From NCBI RefSeq assembly GCF_051062515.1, contig NZ_JAMXEK010000008.1: 64,000 nt of DNA; one strand, given 5' to 3'. Of the stretch, positions 7,861 to 16,430 are shown piece after piece; position 1 is the first letter of the stretch; every line of letters starts with the position of its first letter. The translations under genes and the position numbers were made by a program. The notes beneath the pieces are model-generated. The model was not told where the DNA came from and searched no databases. It saw only the letters and a program-made list of their open reading frames with translations. Source of the DNA: Aliarcobacter sp017996075. Its GTDB lineage: Bacteria; Campylobacterota; Campylobacteria; Campylobacterales; Arcobacteraceae.

Positions 7861-8913
7861 ACCTTTTCGTAATAAATTAAATAATTCAATATTTATAAAA
7901 AATTTACTATTTTTAATTTGTATATTTTTCAATATTCCAATATATTCAAGTTCATTTAAATATTTGGATGCTGTTTTTCTAGTAATATTTAATCTATCAA
8001 CCAAAAAATCTATTTTTGTATATGGGTGCATAAAAAGTATCTCTACTAAATCTTTACTATAAATTTTTGGTAAATCTTGCAATATTTTATCTTGAGTTTT
8101 TATCATCAAATCGCTGATATTATTTATAAGCTCTATTGTTTCAAGAGAAGTTTGCTCAACTGCATCTAGAATATATAAAATCCACTCTTCCCACTTATCT
8201 TTGGTTCTTACTTCTTGCAAAAGCCTATAATAATCAGCTTTATGTGTGATGATATAACGACTTAGATAAAGCACGGGAATATCTAATAAATCTTTTAGTA
8301 TCAAATACAAAATATTTATAATTCTTCCCGTTCTACCATTTCCATCATAAAAAGGGTGGATTGATTCAAATTGATGATGAATTATTGCCATATTTACAAG
8401 TGAGTCAATATCATTTGGCTCATTTATATAATTTTCAAGATTTGTAAGTAGCTCTTGAATAGTTTCATAATCTTGTGGTGGAGTGTAAATCACTTCACCT
8501 GTCAAACTATTTTTTAGATTTGTTCCAGCTTGTTTTCTCACCCCCGCATCATTTTGCTCTAAAACAGCTTGAATCTCTACAATATGTTTTTTTAAAAGTA
8601 GTTTTGTCTCTTTTACAAGTGCAAAACCTCTTAGAAGTGCTTCTTTGTAGTTTTGTACCTCTTTGGCTTCGTTTGTCACACTTTCTATATCTAAATTTGC
8701 TCTATATAACTCATCGTGTGTTGTGATGATATTTTCAATAGCCGAACTATCTTTTGCTTCTTGTAATACCAAAGAGTTTATTAAAATAGCACTATTTGGG
8801 ATAATCCTTGCAACACCGTTTAAATTTGCTAAAGCCCTATTTGCTGATATTGCTTTTTTTAGGACTTTTTGGGTTTCGATTTGGTGGGCTAGGGGTAAAT
8901 TGTTTAATTTCAT
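7855..8913 (-). CDS. Fic-family protein (putative AMP transferase) with C-terminal winged helix
   Basis: Fic enzymes usually transfer AMP from ATP to a hydroxyl side chain of a target protein. 352 aa. An N-terminal Fic_N segment carries the autoinhibitory helix motif (S/T)xxxE(G/N) as SSAIEN (56-61), which places it in the class with an N-terminal inhibitory helix. The Fic core has the complete catalytic motif HPFYDGNGRTGR (186-197). A C-terminal winged-helix-like region follows (about 295-352: YTKIDFLVDRLNITRKTASKY). Its ATG overlaps the hsdR stop by 4 bp, so it is co-translated with the nuclease gene and lies between hsdR and hsdM. Target unknown. Association with restriction loci is recalled as recurrent, but the function there is not settled. 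Confidence 0.93.
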   Translation of the reverse strand: MKLNNLPLAHQIETQKVLKKAISANRALANLNGVARIIPNSAILINSLVLQEAKDSSAIENIITTHDELYRANLDIESVTNEAKEVQNYKEALLRGFALVKETKLLLKKHIVEIQAVLEQNDAGVRKQAGTNLKNSLTGEVIYTPPQDYETIQELLTNLENYINEPNDIDSLVNMAIIHHQFESIHPFYDGNGRTGRIINILYLILKDLLDIPVLYLSRYIITHKADYYRLLQEVRTKDKWEEWILYILDAVEQTSLETIELINNISDLMIKTQDKILQDLPKIYSKDLVEILFMHPYTKIDFLVDRLNITRKTASKYLNELEYIGILKNIQIKNSKFFINIELFNLLRKGI

Positions 8914-11240
8914 CTATAAATCTCTTTTTGAAGCTCAAAATACTCATCTCGTATTTTGAACTCTCCAAATGAAGCCATCAAATCTTTTTTGTCAAATCCA
9001 CTCTGTTCTATCAAAGTTGAAAGTTTATTTTCTTCTAGTTCTTTGAAGCCGTATTTGATATATTTTTCTAGGATAAACTCTATAAAATCTTTTGCTTTTT
9101 CATTGTGATATTTTTCTATAAAGTTAGAGTTTTCAACTGCAATTGCTCTTTCATTTCTTGTTTTTATATCAAGGTTAAAAGACAAGTGTGCTAATACATC
9201 GTAAATATCGCTATTAACTGCTTCAAAAATCTCTTTTAAATCTTCAAGTTGAGATTCATCGATGTTTATCTCTTTTAGTCTGTTTAGTAAATCTTTTCTG
9301 TGAGCTGGATTACTCCAAATATCTCTCAAACCTTGTTCATCATTGTAAAACTTACCCAAAATTCCAATTAGCAATTCTAAATATTCATCTGTTTTAAGAG
9401 GTCGTCCATCATCTCCAACATAAGTTGTTTCTATATTGATTACTTTAAGTTTTTTACCTTTTATATCTATTGTTACTTTTTCTTTAGGAGGAATTGGTGG
9501 TTCTATTTCTCCACCTCCACCAGTTGTACCATCTTCACCATTTCCACTATCTGTTGGCTTTGGTGGTTTGGGTTCATCAATAGGCTCAGCAACACCATCC
9601 CATCTATCATCATAAAATAGATTTGTAGCTCCCACAAAATCTATGATTGTAAAAAAGTCTTTTCCCTCAAAAACTCTTGTTCCTCGACCTATTATTTGTT
9701 TAAACTCTGTCATTGATTTAATAGGTGCTGTTAAAACTACATTTCGCACATTTTTAGCATCAACTCCAGTTGTTAGCATTTTAGAGCTTGTAATAATTGC
9801 TGGAATATCTTTATCATTGTTTTGAAAGTCTTCTAAAAAGTTTCTTCCTACATCTCCCTCATCAGATGTAACTCTTACACAATAATTATTATCTTTTACA
9901 CTTTTAAATTTATCAATTGCTATTTTCATATCTGATGCGTGTTTTTGATTTACACAAAAGATGATTGTTTTATCCATAGGATTTATATTTTCTATGATTG
10001 TTTTTGCGATTAGTTCTGTTCTTTTGGGGATTATTACTTCCCTTTCAAACTTCTCAAGTTCAATTATCTGTTTATCTAACTCACCAGTTATAATATCATT
10101 TGGGTCAAATTTATATTCATCTATATTTGTTTTGATTCTTTTTACTTTGTATGGTGTCAAAAATCCATCATTGATTCCATCTTTTAGTGAATACTCATAA
10201 ATTGGGTCACCAAAGTATTTGTAAGTATCTCCATTATCATCTCTTTTTGGAGTAGCAGTAAGTCCTAGATGAACTGCACTTGAAAAGTGATTTAATATAT
10301 CTTTCCACGAACTCTCATCATTTGCACTTCCTCTGTGACACTCATCAATGATAATCAAATCAAAAAAGTTTGATGGATATTGTTTATAATATGCAGTTAC
10401 ATCATCTTCAGATTCTTCTTCTGTGGTTTCAATGACTCTATTTTTATTTTCAGCTATTGATTGATATATTGCAAAAAAGATATTTGCGTTAGTTGGAACT
10501 TTTCCACCTCGTTTTTTTATCTCTTTACCATTTAATCTAATGATCTCTTTTTCAAGAGGATTGAATGTATTATAAGCTTGGTCTGCAAGAACATTTCTAT
10601 CAGCTAGGAATAAAATCTTGGGTCGTCTATCACTTCCATCTTTACTCCATTTTGAAGCAAAAAGTCTATAAACAATTTGAAATGCAATATATGTTTTTCC
10701 TGTTCCTGCTGCAAGAGTTAGAAGAATTCTATCTTTACCACTTGCTATTGCTTCAATACTTTTTTGAACTGCGATTTGTTGATAAAATCTTGGTTTCATA
10801 TTGCCTTCAATATGAAATGGACAAGTGATAGTTTGCTCTTTTTTAGTATCTATTTGTCCGAACTTTTTATTGAAAAGTTCATCGGGAGTTGGATAATTTT
10901 CTACCCATCTTCCACTTCCCTCAATCAAAGAGTGTTCATAGATTTTATCTCCATTTGTAGCATATACAAAGTCAATTTTTAGTTTTTGAGCATAATTTAT
11001 AGATTGTTGAAGTCCATCAAGTGGGTCTTTAGTTTGGGCTTTTGCTTCAATGATTGCTAGATTTGTGTTTTTATAAGTTAGAAGATAATCTACAAAATAT
11101 CTCTTACCTCGTTTATTACCTATTAGTTTCCTACCATCTGTGAAATAATATTCTCTTACTATATTATTTTCACTCCAACTAGACTCTTTTATTTTTGGGT
11201 CGATTAGTTTTACACGAGTATCAGATTCACTATAAGCCAT
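8910..11240 (-). CDS. hsdR: Type I restriction endonuclease subunit HsdR (EcoEI-R-like)
   Basis: ATP-driven DNA translocase and nuclease of the type I system. 776 aa. N-terminal PD-(D/E)xK nuclease domain (Asp51, then EAK at 65-67). Helicase superfamily 2 motor with Walker A AAGTGKT (177-183), DECH box (299-302), motif III TAT (328-330) and the arginine-finger motif IIGRGTRV (about 516-523). A Pro/Gly-rich linker (about 568-600) precedes a C-terminal helical domain as in EcoEI-type R subunits. ATG start, weak ribosome binding site. First gene of hsdR-fic-(hsdM-hsdS). All motifs are intact, so the enzyme is expected to be active. Confidence 0.95.
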   Translation of the reverse strand: MAYSESDTRVKLIDPKIKESSWSENNIVREYYFTDGRKLIGNKRGKRYFVDYLLTYKNTNLAIIEAKAQTKDPLDGLQQSINYAQKLKIDFVYATNGDKIYEHSLIEGSGRWVENYPTPDELFNKKFGQIDTKKEQTITCPFHIEGNMKPRFYQQIAVQKSIEAIASGKDRILLTLAAGTGKTYIAFQIVYRLFASKWSKDGSDRRPKILFLADRNVLADQAYNTFNPLEKEIIRLNGKEIKKRGGKVPTNANIFFAIYQSIAENKNRVIETTEEESEDDVTAYYKQYPSNFFDLIIIDECHRGSANDESSWKDILNHFSSAVHLGLTATPKRDDNGDTYKYFGDPIYEYSLKDGINDGFLTPYKVKRIKTNIDEYKFDPNDIITGELDKQIIELEKFEREVIIPKRTELIAKTIIENINPMDKTIIFCVNQKHASDMKIAIDKFKSVKDNNYCVRVTSDEGDVGRNFLEDFQNNDKDIPAIITSSKMLTTGVDAKNVRNVVLTAPIKSMTEFKQIIGRGTRVFEGKDFFTIIDFVGATNLFYDDRWDGVAEPIDEPKPPKPTDSGNGEDGTTGGGGEIEPPIPPKEKVTIDIKGKKLKVINIETTYVGDDGRPLKTDEYLELLIGILGKFYNDEQGLRDIWSNPAHRKDLLNRLKEINIDESQLEDLKEIFEAVNSDIYDVLAHLSFNLDIKTRNERAIAVENSNFIEKYHNEKAKDFIEFILEKYIKYGFKELEENKLSTLIEQSGFDKKDLMASFGEFKIRDEYFELQKEIYR

Positions 11241-11527
11241 ATTTCAATCCATTGTTTTAATAATAAATATATTATAGCTTTTTAATATTATAGAGAAATA
11301 ATTATGTAGTTATTTTTTAGTATTTTAAAGTTTATGTGTTAGATTGAATTTATAAAAAATAGATTTCCAATTATTGTAATCTTATTCAGATACAACTACA
11401 TAGTTGTTTCGATGAGTTTATTTTTTCTAAATTTTTGTATTTTTTTTCTAACTGAGAATATACTTTTACTTAATTTTGTTGTTTGTAGTTAAAAATTTTC
11501 AAATTTATATGAGGTAACTTGTGAGTT
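11241..11527. other. Gene-free stretch between hsdR start and groEL terminator
   Basis: No supported coding region. It must hold the hsdR promoter. A perfect 6-bp-arm palindrome CAACTA-CA-TAGTTG lies at 11393-11406, and its AACTACATA part is repeated in inverted form at 11303-11311. This is the probable right boundary of the restriction locus; no transposase, integrase or target-site duplication is seen. Confidence 0.5.
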
Positions 11528-11567
11528 AAAAAATAGGAAGACCATCGATTTTATCGATAATCTTCCT
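11528..11567 (-). terminator. Rho-independent terminator of groES-groEL
   Basis: Minus-strand hairpin: AGGAAGA (11535-11541) pairs with TCTTCCT (11561-11567), and an inner ATCGAT pair lies inside it. It is followed in the transcript by a T-run (complement of 11528-11533). It lies 33 bp past the groEL stop. Confidence 0.85.
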
Positions 11568-11599
11568 TGAGGAAGATGTATAAAGACTAAGTATTTGTC

Positions 11600-13228
11600 T
11601 TACATCATTCCTCCCATACCACCCATTCCGCTCATATCAGGCATACTAGGTCTATCTTCTTTAATATCTGTAACAGTTGCTTCTGTTGTTAAAAGTAGTG
11701 ATGCTACTGAAACAGCATTTTGCATCGCAACTCTTTCAACCTTTGCAGGATCAACAATTCCAGCCTCAAACATATCTACATACTCACCAGTTGCTGCATT
11801 AAATCCTAAATTTTCATTTGAAGATTTTTCAACCTCATTTGCAACAACACCAGCATCATATCCAGCATTTAGAGCAATCTGTTTTAATGGTGCTTTAATA
11901 GCTCTTAAAACAATAGCAGCTCCGATTTGCTCATCACCGCAAAGGTCTAATTTAACTTTAGCAGCAGCTCTAATTAATGCAGCTCCTCCACCAATTACAA
12001 TTCCCTCTTCAACAGCAGCTCTTGTAGCACTTAAAGCATCATCAACTCTATCTTTTTTCTCTTTCATTTCAGTCTCTGTTGCAGCTCCAACTTTAATTAC
12101 AGCAACTCCACCACTTAATTTTGCAAGTCTCTCTTGTAATTTTTCTCTATCATAATCACTTGTTGTATTTGCAATTTCTGCTTTAATTTGGTTTACTCTT
12201 GCAAGAACTGCATCTTTACTTCCACTTCCATCAACAATAGTTGTATTATCTTTATCAATTACAATTTTTGAAGCTGTTCCAAGTGCACTTAAATCTGTAG
12301 TTTCAAGTTTCATTCCCATCTCTTCAGATACAACAGTTCCACCAGTTAACACAGCAATATCTTCAAGCATAGCTTTTCTTCTATCACCAAATCCTGGAGC
12401 TTTAACAGCTGCAATTTGTAATGCACCTCTTAATCTATTTACAACTAAAGTTGCTAATGCTTCACCATCTACATCTTCAGCAATAATTAAAAGAGGTCTT
12501 CCAGATTTATTAACACCTTCTAAAATAGGCAACATCTCTTTTAATGAAGATATTTTTTTATCATAAAGCAGAATAAATGGATTATTAAACTCTGTTGTCA
12601 TTTTTTCAGGATTTGTAACAAAATATGGACTTAAATATCCTCTATCAAACTGCATTCCCTCTACAACATCTAACTCATCAGAGATACCTTTTGCCTCTTC
12701 AACAGTAATAACACCATCTTTTCCAACTTTTTCCATAGCTTCAGCAATCATTTTTCCAATTGCACTATCTGAGTTTGCTGAAATTGTTGCAACTTGCTCT
12801 ATTTCTGTTTTATTTGCAACAACTTTTGAAGATTTTTTAAGCTCTGCTAAAATAGCTTCACAAGCCTTATCCATTCCTCTTTTTAAAGAAATTGGGTTTG
12901 CTCCAGCTGTTACGTTTCTAAGTCCCTCTTTAAAAATAGAGTGAGCTAAAACTGTTGCTGTTGTTGTTCCATCTCCAGCTTCATCAGCAGTTTTACTAGC
13001 AACCTCTTTTACAAGTTGAGCTCCCATATTTTCTAGAGTATCAGCAAGTTCAATCTCTTTTGCAACACTTACTCCATCTTTTGTAATTGTTGGTGCACCA
13101 AAAGATTTTTGTAATAAAACATTTCTTCCTCGTGGACCCATAGTAACTTTAACTGCATCTGCTAATTTTTCAACTCCAGCAAACAGTCTATTTCTTGCAT
13201 TATCACTAAATATAATCTCTTTTGCCAT
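11600..13228 (-). CDS. groEL: Chaperonin GroEL (Hsp60)
   Basis: Forms the double-ring ATP-dependent folding chamber in the cytosol. 542 aa, standard length. It has the N-terminal AKEIIFSDNARNRLFAGVEK, the nucleotide-binding DGTTTATVLA (about 86-95) and a C-terminal Gly-Met tail ending GGMGGMM. Follows groES after 70 bp and ends at a strong hairpin terminator. The operon is preceded by a CIRCE element, so HrcA repression and heat induction are expected. Confidence 0.98.
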   Translation of the reverse strand: MAKEIIFSDNARNRLFAGVEKLADAVKVTMGPRGRNVLLQKSFGAPTITKDGVSVAKEIELADTLENMGAQLVKEVASKTADEAGDGTTTATVLAHSIFKEGLRNVTAGANPISLKRGMDKACEAILAELKKSSKVVANKTEIEQVATISANSDSAIGKMIAEAMEKVGKDGVITVEEAKGISDELDVVEGMQFDRGYLSPYFVTNPEKMTTEFNNPFILLYDKKISSLKEMLPILEGVNKSGRPLLIIAEDVDGEALATLVVNRLRGALQIAAVKAPGFGDRRKAMLEDIAVLTGGTVVSEEMGMKLETTDLSALGTASKIVIDKDNTTIVDGSGSKDAVLARVNQIKAEIANTTSDYDREKLQERLAKLSGGVAVIKVGAATETEMKEKKDRVDDALSATRAAVEEGIVIGGGAALIRAAAKVKLDLCGDEQIGAAIVLRAIKAPLKQIALNAGYDAGVVANEVEKSSNENLGFNAATGEYVDMFEAGIVDPAKVERVAMQNAVSVASLLLTTEATVTDIKEDRPSMPDMSGMGGMGGMM

Positions 13229-13298
13229 AATATTTTCCTTTTTATTTTATATAAATCTTAATTTATCAAATCTCTAAAATTATTTACGTAAATTGTAA

Positions 13299-13556
13299 TT
13301 ACATAACACCAATTATATTTTCAACATTTAGAACTAAATAATCTTTTCCTTCAAGTTTTATTTCAGTTCCTCTATATTGTTCAAATACAATTGTATCTCC
13401 AACTTTTACATCTTCAACTTTGCTTCCAACTGCAATAACTTTAGCAGTTTGAGGTTTTTCTTTAGCATTATCTGGAATTATAATTCCACTTGCTGTTTTG
13501 TTCTCAACCTCAGTTCTTTCAACAAGAACTCTCTCACCTAGTGGTTTAAAATTCAT
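13299..13556 (-). CDS. groES: Co-chaperonin GroES (Hsp10)
   Basis: Heptameric lid of GroEL. 85 aa, usual bacterial length. MNFKPLGERVLVERTEVE is the first strand; the mobile-loop region is about 16-33 and contains TASGIIIPDNAKEKP. ATG start preceded by AAAGGAAAG. First gene of groES-groEL; the operator and promoter lie 50-105 bp upstream. Confidence 0.98.
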   Translation of the reverse strand: MNFKPLGERVLVERTEVENKTASGIIIPDNAKEKPQTAKVIAVGSKVEDVKVGDTIVFEQYRGTEIKLEGKDYLVLNVENIIGVM

Positions 13557-13604
13557 TTTCTTTCCTTTATTTGTTGTTATTATTTTTCTTTTGTAGCTTA
13601 GAAT

Positions 13605-13631
13605 TTAGCACTTACAAATTCTAAGTGCCAA
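13605..13631. promoter_or_regulatory. CIRCE element (HrcA operator) of groES-groEL
   Basis: TTAGCACTT (13605-13613), a 9-bp spacer, then AAGTGCCAA (13623-13631). It matches the CIRCE consensus TTAGCACTC-N9-GAGTGCTAA in spacing and in 15 of 18 arm bases. It lies immediately downstream of the predicted -10 box, where bound HrcA would block transcription. Confidence 0.9.
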
Positions 13632-13660
13632 ATTTTATACAATTTTTTCTTTTTTGTCAA
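13632..13660 (-). promoter_or_regulatory. Sigma-70-type promoter of groES-groEL
   Basis: On the minus strand TTGACA (complement of 13655-13660) and TAAAAT (complement of 13632-13637) are 17 bp apart, a near-consensus vegetative promoter directly before the CIRCE element. Confidence 0.7.
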
Positions 13661-13680
13661 TAAACCTTTAGTCAAATCTA

Positions 13681-14553
13681 CTAAGAGTTGTATTTTTTAT
13701 GTCTATTTATATAATTTATTAGAAGTTCAAAAAGTGAATCTTTTAAATTCTTATCAAAACTATTCATAGTTTCTAAACACTTTTTAGCCAATTTATCTGC
13801 ACTTTTTAAAGATTCTTCGAGTCCTAATAAATTTACAAAAGAGTTTTTAAAACTATCATTTTTTGTAGTTTTTCCAGCAATTTCACTGCTTTCAAGTTCA
13901 TCTATAATATCATCTTGAATTTGGAAAAGAAGACCTAAATCTAAGCCAAAGTTATATAAATCTTCTTGTATCTTTTCATCATAATTTGAAATAATAGCAC
14001 CCATTTTTAAACTTGATGCTATTAACTTTGCTGTTTTATGAATATGTAAAAACTCTAATTTTTCAAGTTCCAATTTTTGCTTTTCAAATTGGCAATCTAT
14101 TGCTTGACCAATTATCATACCATTTAATCCACCATTTTCGCCCAAAAGTTTAATAAGTTCTATTTTTACATCATTATGAAGTGATGAATTTGCTATTAAA
14201 TTAAAGCTCTCACTATTTAGAGCATCTCCTACCAAAATAGCCGTTACTTCATCATATTTTTTATGTAAAGTAGTAAAACCTCTTCTTAAGTCAGAATTAT
14301 CCATAGATGGTAAATCATCATGAATTAAAGAATAAGTATGCAAAAATTCAACTGCAAGTGCCACTTTTAAAGCATTTTCTATAAGCAAAGGTTTCTTTGA
14401 TTTTACAACACTCAAAAGTAACATCGGTCTAAATCTTTTTCCACCAGCTTTTAACATATCTTGCATAGCATTTTCAAAATGTGGGTGAAAAGTATCTATT
14501 TTTGGTAGATTATTAAGTAAATAATCCTCAAATTTTTCTAAAAGTTCTTTCAT
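13681..14553 (-). CDS. ispA: Polyprenyl (farnesyl/geranyl-type) diphosphate synthase
   Basis: Condenses isopentenyl diphosphate with allylic diphosphates for quinone side chains and undecaprenyl carriers. 290 aa, the size of short-chain synthases. GGKRFRP (37-43), the first Asp-rich motif DDLPSMD (79-85) and the second, QDDIID (213-218), are present. The two residues inserted in the first Asp motif (DDxxxxD) are typical of bacterial farnesyl diphosphate synthases. It directly abuts ebfC and follows panD, so the three form one minus-strand unit. Confidence 0.92.
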   Translation of the reverse strand: MKELLEKFEDYLLNNLPKIDTFHPHFENAMQDMLKAGGKRFRPMLLLSVVKSKKPLLIENALKVALAVEFLHTYSLIHDDLPSMDNSDLRRGFTTLHKKYDEVTAILVGDALNSESFNLIANSSLHNDVKIELIKLLGENGGLNGMIIGQAIDCQFEKQKLELEKLEFLHIHKTAKLIASSLKMGAIISNYDEKIQEDLYNFGLDLGLLFQIQDDIIDELESSEIAGKTTKNDSFKNSFVNLLGLEESLKSADKLAKKCLETMNSFDKNLKDSLFELLINYINRHKKYNS

Positions 14554-14883
14554 CTATTTTTGACCTAAATTCCCTAATCCACCTAAATTACCCATCAAAT
14601 TCATAGCCATTCTTTTTTTATTCTCTTCACTTTGTTTTATAATATCATTCATACAAGAGATTAAAAGTATTTGCAAAGAGTCTTTATCTTCAAGAAGTGA
14701 GTCATCAATTTTTAAATCAACAACTTCAGAATTACCATTGATTGAAATTTCAACCATTCCACCACCAGCTTTTGCTGTAAAAAGGTTTTGAGCACTTTTT
14801 TCTTGTTGCTCTTTAGCCATATCTTGGAATTTATTTATCATATCCCCAAGATTTAAATTTTTTAAATCAATACCATCAAACAT
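14554..14883 (-). CDS. YbaB/EbfC-family nucleoid-associated protein
   Basis: Small dimeric DNA-binding protein of the YbaB/EbfC family. 109 aa from ATG 14883, chosen because AGGTGG lies 5 bases before it; a GTG three codons upstream is less well placed. Features: helical N-terminus (DMINKFQDMAKEQQEKSA), then the family signature GGGMVEISINGNSEVVDLKI and a helical C-terminus. The start lies inside the last codons of panD (8-bp overlap), so translation is coupled. In other bacteria the gene usually follows dnaX and precedes recR; the panD-ispA setting here is specific to this lineage as far as I recall. Confidence 0.9.
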   Translation of the reverse strand: MFDGIDLKNLNLGDMINKFQDMAKEQQEKSAQNLFTAKAGGGMVEISINGNSEVVDLKIDDSLLEDKDSLQILLISCMNDIIKQSEENKKRMAMNLMGNLGGLGNLGQK

Positions 14884-15259
14884 AGTTACCACCTACTAAA
14901 TCATTTGTAATAAGTTCAATATTGTTTTTATCATCTACTAACACAACAGTTGGTTTATAATTTTTCAACTCTTCTTCATTATATGTTGCATAAGCTATTA
15001 CAATTATCTTATCTCCAACAGATACTTTTCTAGCAGCTGCACCATTTAGACACATATCTTTTTTACCAAACTCGCCTTTTATTACATAAGTTTGAAATCT
15101 CTCTCCATTGTTAATATTTACAACATCAACTTTTTGCCCAACTCTTAGATTACTAGCTTTCATCAACTCTTCATCAATAGTAATTGAACCAACATAGTTT
15201 AAATTTGCATCGCTAACAGTTGCTCTATGAATTTTGCTGTATAACATTTCAAAAGTCAT
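14876..15259 (-). CDS. panD: Aspartate 1-decarboxylase PanD (proenzyme)
   Basis: Pyruvoyl-dependent enzyme converting aspartate to beta-alanine for pantothenate and CoA. 127 aa. Self-cleavage site Gly24-Ser25 within NYVGSITID; also KIHRATVSDANL and the active-site region NGAAARK. The ATG chosen gives the same N-terminal length as E. coli PanD. First gene of panD-ebfC-ispA, divergent from the cyclophilin gene. Confidence 0.96.
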   Translation of the reverse strand: MTFEMLYSKIHRATVSDANLNYVGSITIDEELMKASNLRVGQKVDVVNINNGERFQTYVIKGEFGKKDMCLNGAAARKVSVGDKIIVIAYATYNEEELKNYKPTVVLVDDKNNIELITNDLVGGNYV

Positions 15260-15337
15260 TTAGAAAATCCTTTATTATTTTTTCAAAGCTATTATACTAT
15301 ACTAATTTATTATAAAACTAAATTAAAGGAAAGAACT

Positions 15338-15886
15338 ATGAAAAAGATTATATTTCTCTTTTTATCTTTTGCACTTTTTTTATTTGCAAATGAAGATATA
15401 AAAAAAGATCCTATTGCTATTTTTGATACATCTAAAGGTATTGTAAAAATAGAATTAAAACCAAAAATAGCTCCAAAAGCTGTTGAAAATTTTATTGGTT
15501 TAGCAAAAAAAGGCTACTATGATGGACAAATCTTTCACAGAGTTATAAAAGGATTTATGATTCAAGGTGGTGATCCTACTGGGACTGGTGCTGGTGGAGA
15601 GTCTATTTGGAACAAAAGTTTTGAAGATGAGTTTGCACCAAATGCAGTTTTTGATAAACCATTTATTTTAGCTATGGCAAATAGAGGTAAAAATACAAAT
15701 GGAAGTCAATTTTTTATAACAACAGCTCCAACATACTGGTTAAATGGAATGCATACAATTTTTGGATATGTAATTAGTGGAAAAGATGTTGTAAAAGAGA
15801 TTGAAAATGTAAAAACAAATGGAAGAAGTGGTGGTGATAAACCTTTAGAAGATGTTAAAATAAATAAAATTACAATAGAAGAGTAA
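15338..15886 (+). CDS. Secreted cyclophilin-type peptidyl-prolyl cis-trans isomerase
   Basis: Catalyses proline isomerisation during folding in the periplasm. 182 aa: signal peptide (about 1-17, MKKIIFLFLSFALFLFA), then the cyclophilin core with FHRVIKGFMIQGGDPTGTG, AMANRGKNTNGSQFFI and the WLNGMHTIFGYV segment that replaces the usual LDGKHTVFG. ATG with AAAGGAAAG upstream. A second, cytosolic cyclophilin lies at 46353-46865. Confidence 0.95.
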   Translation: MKKIIFLFLSFALFLFANEDIKKDPIAIFDTSKGIVKIELKPKIAPKAVENFIGLAKKGYYDGQIFHRVIKGFMIQGGDPTGTGAGGESIWNKSFEDEFAPNAVFDKPFILAMANRGKNTNGSQFFITTAPTYWLNGMHTIFGYVISGKDVVKEIENVKTNGRSGGDKPLEDVKINKITIEE

Positions 15887-15921
15887 AAAATAAAAATAGA
15901 GGATTATAAAATTAATCCTCT
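15884..15921 (-). terminator. Terminator of the cheW transcription unit
   Basis: Perfect 9-bp stem AGAGGATTA (15898-15906) / TAATCCTCT (15913-15921), followed on the minus strand by a T-rich run (complement of 15884-15897). The stem includes the last codons and stop of cheW. Confidence 0.8.
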
Positions 15922-16388
15922 AGCTCTTCTTTACAAACAACTTTTTCGATATCCATAATAACTAGCATTTTATTATCTTCTACTCTTACATAACCTTTTA
16001 AATACCTAGCAGGAATTCCAGAACCCATCTCAGAAACTGAAGCTAACATTGAAGTATCTATTTTTTGTGTATCATCAACTAAATCAACTACAATTCCAAC
16101 CATTCTTTTATCTTCTGTAATTACTATAATAATAGAAGTATTAACATCATAAAGAGCTGGACCTGTATTAAACTTAATTCTAATATCTAAAATAGGAACA
16201 ACTTCTCCTCTTGAATTAATTAAACCTTTTACCCAATCAGAAGTATTTGGTAAAATAGTAATATTATCTGGATAAGTCAATATCTCTTTTATTTTTGGTA
16301 ACTCAATAGCATATTTCATTTTCCCCAATTCGAATGTCATAAACTCAGTTATATTTGGAGTAGCGCTTTTTTCATGATTATGTTCCAT
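15912..16388 (-). CDS. cheW: Chemotaxis coupling protein CheW
   Basis: Couples chemoreceptors to the CheA kinase. 158 aa, the single-domain size. The CheW fold is recognisable from FELGKMKYAIELPKIKEIL, WVKGLINSRGEVVPILDIR and a late GIVVDLVDDTQKID segment. ATG start. It is the last gene before a terminator; xseA lies 42 bp upstream on the same strand. cheA is not in the window. Confidence 0.92.
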   Translation of the reverse strand: MEHNHEKSATPNITEFMTFELGKMKYAIELPKIKEILTYPDNITILPNTSDWVKGLINSRGEVVPILDIRIKFNTGPALYDVNTSIIIVITEDKRMVGIVVDLVDDTQKIDTSMLASVSEMGSGIPARYLKGYVRVEDNKMLVIMDIEKVVCKEELED

Positions 16389-16430
16389 TTTAATCCCCTT
16401 ATTTCAATATTTTCGTAAGCAAAATTGCTG

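Noticed and set aside
4893..11240. Restriction locus as a mobile island with defined ends
   Set aside because: Its position between housekeeping genes suggests gain, but no transposase, direct-repeat ends or attachment site could be found, so no mobile element is called.
11595..12155. Long plus-strand open frame (186 aa) opposite groEL
   Set aside because: It is the shadow of the groEL codon pattern; composition is Ser/Ala/Thr-rich without any family motif, and groEL itself is unmistakable.
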